A stretch of 16,577 nucleotides of DNA from Thioalkalicoccus limnaeus. GTDB taxonomy: Bacteria; Pseudomonadota; Gammaproteobacteria; Chromatiales; Chromatiaceae. Each line of letters opens with the position of its first letter. Within the stretch, counting starts at the first letter, position 1. The position numbers were made by a program, and so were the translations under genes. The notes under the pieces were generated by a model, which was not told the origin of the DNA, did not search any database, and worked only from the letters and a program-made list of their open reading frames with translations. Below are positions 13,005 to 16,577 of the stretch, piece after piece. The stretch is from contig NZ_JBDKXB010000044.1 of assembly GCF_041197575.1 (NCBI RefSeq), positions 1-16,577 on the forward strand, in the 5' to 3' direction.

Positions 13005-15728
13005 ATGGATGCTCGGTCACGACTGCCGGATGGGCAGATCGGTTGGCGCACGATTCTTCGCGCCGTCCTCTTGTATCTCATTGCATGCGCTTCGTTTCCT
13101 TCTCCGGCAAGCGGAAACGAGGTGGCTGTCGACTGGCTGCTGAATCAACAGCAGGACAACGGCCAGTTCTCATCGTCCCGCGATGAGGTTCCCCCGTACC
13201 AATCCACGACCGAGGCCTTGCGTGCCCTGGATGCCCTGGCGCTGGAACAAGAGTCCGCGTCGGATAAGGGTCTGACTTACCTGGGTGCGGTCAGCGAAGA
13301 GGGTTCGCTGCCATACCTATCCCGATGGCTGATCGCGCAACGCCTGGAGGACCAGTCCGCAGCGGATGGGGTGGCGGCGGTCATCGCCCATCAGAACGAT
13401 GACGGTGGTTTCGGTGCGCGCCCAGGGGACCAGAGCAGTGTCCTCGACACCCTGGATGCGCTGGAAGCCCTGGCGGGTGCCGGTGTCGACGGCGCTGTAA
13501 TTGGGCGCGCGACGGGCTATCTGCTGCAACGACAGCATGTCGATGGCTCGTTCTCCGCAACGCCGTCGAGCCCCCCGTCGGTCTATCTGACGTCTCGTGC
13601 CCTGTCTGTCCTTCAGCCTTACCGCTTTGATTACGACCTGTCCGCACCCTTGCAGCGGGCGGCCGATTTCCTATGGAACAACCGTCAGCAAGGTCTCTGG
13701 GGTGAGACCTGGGAAAGCGCCTGGGCGCTTCTGGCCCTGGTACCGATCACGACGGATTCGGCCGCGTACGGGTTCGCGCTGGATCAGCTGCTCGCTCGGC
13801 AGACCGCGAACGGCTCCTGGGATGACAGTGTGTTCGCCACGGCCCTGGTCCTGCGGGCCATGCAGGCGCCTCGCACCGTCATCGTTCCACCGGCGCCCGG
13901 TCTGGCGGCCATCGCCGGCCGTGTCATCGACGAGTCCACCGGTGAGCCGCTGAATGGCGTGATGGTCACCGCCGGGAGCGACGAGGGTTTCAGCGTCACT
14001 GTGTCGACCGGAGACGACGGGCGGTTTTCCCTCTCGGCCTTGGAACCACAGTCGTACATCTTGAACTATGCCGCCGAGGGTTATGGCGAACTCGTCCAGT
14101 CGCTCTCCGTGGAGGCTGGTCAGTTCGTAGACCTGGGGACCGTGCGGCTTCCGGCGGCACCCCAGGTCGCTGTGATCTCCGGACGGGTCAGCGATGCTGT
14201 AACGGGGTTGCCCGTGACGGCGCAGATCGAGATCAGTGGCGATGCCGATGTATCGGTCTCCTCGGGCGAGGATGGGCGCTATCTGGTGATGGTGCCGCCC
14301 GGCGAGATACTGATCGAGGTCGTTGCCCCCGGATACCACCCGACCCTTGCAACCGCGACGGTGCAGGCGGGTCAACGGGTGGCCTTCTCGCCCACGCTCT
14401 ATCCGGCCGACGGACAGATTCCGGATGGGCCGGTGTCAGTCTCCGGAACCCTGCTGGATGCTGACACCGGACTCCCCGTGGAGGGAGCTTCCATTACGCT
14501 GGCCGGTGCTGCCGTAGCCACCACGAGCGATGGTTCGGGCACCTTCGTCCTGACTGATCTCGAAGCCGGTGACATCGGACTGCGAGTCACTCATGCCGGC
14601 TACCAGTCGGTCGCGGTCAACCTCGTTGCGGTCGCGGGATCGGATGTCGACATCGGGATGTTGCGTCTGGTGCCCGCGCCGGATCCGGCGACGTCGCTCC
14701 ACGGGCGGGTCTATGACCTGGAGACGGGTCAGCCGGTTGCCGGAGCCACGGTGACCGTTGGGGGTCTGTCTTCGTCTACCGATGAACACGGGCAATACCA
14801 GATCGCAGGCATAGACACTCTGGCGTTCGATGTGTCCGCGACGGCCACGGGCTATCTCACCGCATCCAGTGCCCTTGTCCTTCAGCAACATGGCTCCGTT
14901 CGTCTGGATATCCCTCTGCAGAAGGCCGCACCAGATGGGATTCGGATCCTTCGGCTGGCCAAGGATCGCACGGCCTATGAGGCTTTCGAAGAGGTTCTTC
15001 TCGTGGCCGAGGTCGAGAACATTGGAGGCGAGCCTCAGCGGGTCGTGATGGCCGCGACGGTGCAGGGGATCGGCAGCGATCTACGGGAGGATTTCGTGAT
15101 CCCGGTTCCCGGAGGTCCGCGCGATGCCCGATTCACCATCGACCCGGGCGAGGTCGTTGTCCGGGAGTTTTCCTGGTCCACGCGAAATTGGCCACCTGGG
15201 GATTACCAGATGCTGGTCCAGGTCCTCACCGAGCACCGGGATGTCGTACTTGCCGAACAGGCGGTGGCCATCCATGTCGTGGAGACTCGCCATCTGCGCG
15301 CGCTGAATGTCTATAGCGCTCCCACCCAGCTCGTCAGAGGTGAAGAGGTGGAGCTCGAGTTCCTGGCGGGTCTCGAGAGCTTGTCCAATGTCGATGCCAT
15401 GCTGACCCTCGAGTACGCCCTGGTGGATCCGGATGGAAATCCGGTTCATCAGGACGTGGTGGACATAGAGGTGATGGCCGCCGCGTCGTCTAGCCTCGTG
15501 CCCTTGGGGACGATCGCCTATCGGTTCGACGAGGCCGGCTCTTACCCGATCCACGTCCTGAACGTGTCGGGCATGGCCGTCACGGCCATCCGGGCCGACG
15601 ACTTGATCGTGTCACCTAACATCCGAGTCGATGGCCACCTGGGTGCCGACCCCGATCGGATCACGCCGGGCGATAGCAAGTCCGTGCACATCAGACTGCG
15701 CATTGTCGGGGCGGAGGATTCCCCATGA
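13005..15728 (+). CDS. Exported protein: prenyltransferase/squalene-cyclase-like toroid, four carboxypeptidase-regulatory-like domains, Ig-like C-terminus
   Basis: A 907-residue predicted secreted or surface protein. The signal peptide spans about residues 17-38 (cleavage near ASG-NE). Residues 40-290 form an alpha-toroid with five QW-like motifs (Q-x3-G-x-F/W): Q49, Q130, Q177, N226 (variant) and Q266. There is no DXDD cyclase motif and no thioester motif, so a structural or binding role is more likely than catalysis. Four carboxypeptidase-regulatory-like beta domains follow at about 302-382, 387-466, 477-555 and 564-638, each with G-R/T-V/L-x-D-x-x-T-G-x-P-V and a later GxY/F. Two Ig/CARDB-like domains (about 645-760 and 765-905) close it; no C-terminal anchor is seen. 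AGGGA (12994-12998) sits 6 bases before the ATG. The stop overlaps the next start (ATGA), so the two are translated together. Confidence 0.88.
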   Translation: MDARSRLPDGQIGWRTILRAVLLYLIACASFPSPASGNEVAVDWLLNQQQDNGQFSSSRDEVPPYQSTTEALRALDALALEQESASDKGLTYLGAVSEEGSLPYLSRWLIAQRLEDQSAADGVAAVIAHQNDDGGFGARPGDQSSVLDTLDALEALAGAGVDGAVIGRATGYLLQRQHVDGSFSATPSSPPSVYLTSRALSVLQPYRFDYDLSAPLQRAADFLWNNRQQGLWGETWESAWALLALVPITTDSAAYGFALDQLLARQTANGSWDDSVFATALVLRAMQAPRTVIVPPAPGLAAIAGRVIDESTGEPLNGVMVTAGSDEGFSVTVSTGDDGRFSLSALEPQSYILNYAAEGYGELVQSLSVEAGQFVDLGTVRLPAAPQVAVISGRVSDAVTGLPVTAQIEISGDADVSVSSGEDGRYLVMVPPGEILIEVVAPGYHPTLATATVQAGQRVAFSPTLYPADGQIPDGPVSVSGTLLDADTGLPVEGASITLAGAAVATTSDGSGTFVLTDLEAGDIGLRVTHAGYQSVAVNLVAVAGSDVDIGMLRLVPAPDPATSLHGRVYDLETGQPVAGATVTVGGLSSSTDEHGQYQIAGIDTLAFDVSATATGYLTASSALVLQQHGSVRLDIPLQKAAPDGIRILRLAKDRTAYEAFEEVLLVAEVENIGGEPQRVVMAATVQGIGSDLREDFVIPVPGGPRDARFTIDPGEVVVREFSWSTRNWPPGDYQMLVQVLTEHRDVVLAEQAVAIHVVETRHLRALNVYSAPTQLVRGEEVELEFLAGLESLSNVDAMLTLEYALVDPDGNPVHQDVVDIEVMAAASSSLVPLGTIAYRFDEAGSYPIHVLNVSGMAVTAIRADDLIVSPNIRVDGHLGADPDRITPGDSKSVHIRLRIVGAEDSP

Positions 15729-16577
15729 CACGATTCATATGGAGGCGTTTCGCGATCCTGGCCGTGCTCGCCGGCATCTCGACGGGTGTCTTCGCCACCG
15801 GGTTCGAGAATGGGATGCCCACAGGTTGGATCTGCGAGGGGAACTGCGGCACGTCACCGGAAGACGGTGTGGTGACCCTATCGCCCACAGGCGCGGCCCA
15901 GTACGGTTGGGTTGCCACCACGGGCAGCGCTTTTCGTGGCGCGACTTTGCCGGGCATCGGTGGGACCAATGGCTCACGCCTGCGCTCGCCACTTTTTTCC
16001 GCCGAGTCCGGGGATGAGCTGGTCTTTCACTTCAATTACGTGACTTCCGATGGCGGGGGATTCGCCGATTACGCCTGGGCCAGGGTTCTCGACGAATCGA
16101 TGGAGCAGGTCGCCCTGTTGTTCACGGCGCGCACCCGTTCGACGGGCAGCATCGTCCCCGGATTCGGTATGCCCGATGTGGAGGCGCAGCTCACCCCCGA
16201 GAGCGTCGAGATCATCCGCGGCGGACCGGTATGGAGTCCGTTGGGGAGTGATTCTGGTCGTTGCTGGAGCGGTGGGTGCGGCTACACCGGTTGGGTCCAT
16301 TCCAGTTACGCTTTCCCTGAGACAGGAAATTACATCCTGGAATTCGGCGTGGTCAATTGGTCGGATACGGCCTATCAATCCGGCTTGGCGTTCGATGGCG
16401 TGATGGTCGGGGGTAACCCCATCGGTGGCGACCCGGATTACCGGGACGTGACGGTGTTGGCGACCTTGTCGCGACAGGGTATCGAGCTCGATCCGGCCTC
16501 GTTCCTCGTCGCACCGGTGCGCGCGGAGACGCTCGACGACCGCATCGAGATCGAGTGGTTCTTCGAGTCATTCACGA
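15725..16577 (+). CDS. Exported beta-rich protein, partial (cut by window end)
   Basis: Open from an ATG overlapping the previous stop to the last base: 284 codons and no stop. The signal peptide is clear (RRFAILAVLAGISTGVFA, cleavage after A24). The mature part has WICEGNCGTSPEDG, LPGIGGTNGSRLRSPLF, FNYVTSDGGGFADYAWAR, FGMPDVEAQLTP and CGYTGWVHSSYAF, with paired cysteines C37/C41 and C180/C185. The pattern resembles a family of exported proteins I recall from PEP-CTERM organisms (possibly NCBI family NF038132; from memory). From about residue 238 (YRDVTVLATLSRQGIELDP) a second, DUF11- or Ig-like beta domain begins. The C-terminus, and so any PEP-CTERM or other sorting tail, lies outside the window. 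Confidence 0.82.
   Translation, partial: MTRFIWRRFAILAVLAGISTGVFATGFENGMPTGWICEGNCGTSPEDGVVTLSPTGAAQYGWVATTGSAFRGATLPGIGGTNGSRLRSPLFSAESGDELVFHFNYVTSDGGGFADYAWARVLDESMEQVALLFTARTRSTGSIVPGFGMPDVEAQLTPESVEIIRGGPVWSPLGSDSGRCWSGGCGYTGWVHSSYAFPETGNYILEFGVVNWSDTAYQSGLAFDGVMVGGNPIGGDPDYRDVTVLATLSRQGIELDPASFLVAPVRAETLDDRIEIEWFFESFT

Overview
The window reads as chromosomal DNA of a high-GC gammaproteobacterium. ArgE, DusA, YaiI and tRNA-Lys are close to gammaproteobacterial versions. A c4/FccA-like multiheme cytochrome and a set of exported proteins would fit a purple sulfur bacterium (Chromatiaceae) or a relative; that family-level placement is inference. There is no CRISPR array, no intact insertion sequence and no phage gene.

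Layout. A tRNA-Lys(TTT) with a promoter and terminator (15-180) is followed by about 640 bases without a gene. These hold a compact array of five hairpins bounded by inverted repeats (243-403). Next, argE (minus) stands back to back with a tight plus-strand run: a GNAT acetyltransferase fused to a C39/papain-like peptidase, a RimK-like ATP-grasp ligase with an RLAN-type N-terminus (8-base overlap), and an RsmF-like RNA cytosine methyltransferase (7-base gap). A region of about 635 bases follows, carrying a 31-residue single-span membrane protein on the minus strand with its own TTGACA promoter. Then come dusA and an EamA-type transporter (minus strand, 25-base gap) and a six-heme cytochrome c (minus). 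Divergent from the cytochrome is a membrane protein with an eight-cysteine cluster, followed by yaiI (plus) and a small lipoprotein (minus). The window ends in a plus-strand pair with an ATGA overlap. The first is an exported 907-residue protein with an alpha-toroid domain, four carboxypeptidase-regulatory-like domains and Ig-like domains. The second is an exported beta-rich protein cut by the window edge.

How the genes work together. The strongest candidate for a little-known system is the GNAT-C39 / RLAN-ATP-grasp pair beside an M20 deacylase (ArgE). As I recall from comparative genomics, this combination has been predicted to make or modify peptides; I know of no biochemical proof. Acetyltransferase, amide-bond ligase, amide-cleaving cysteine protease and M20 deacetylase together would make a plausible protect-ligate-trim-release cycle, but this is inference. 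The cytochrome and the cysteine-cluster protein may form an envelope redox pair. The last two genes look like a co-translated secreted or surface pair.
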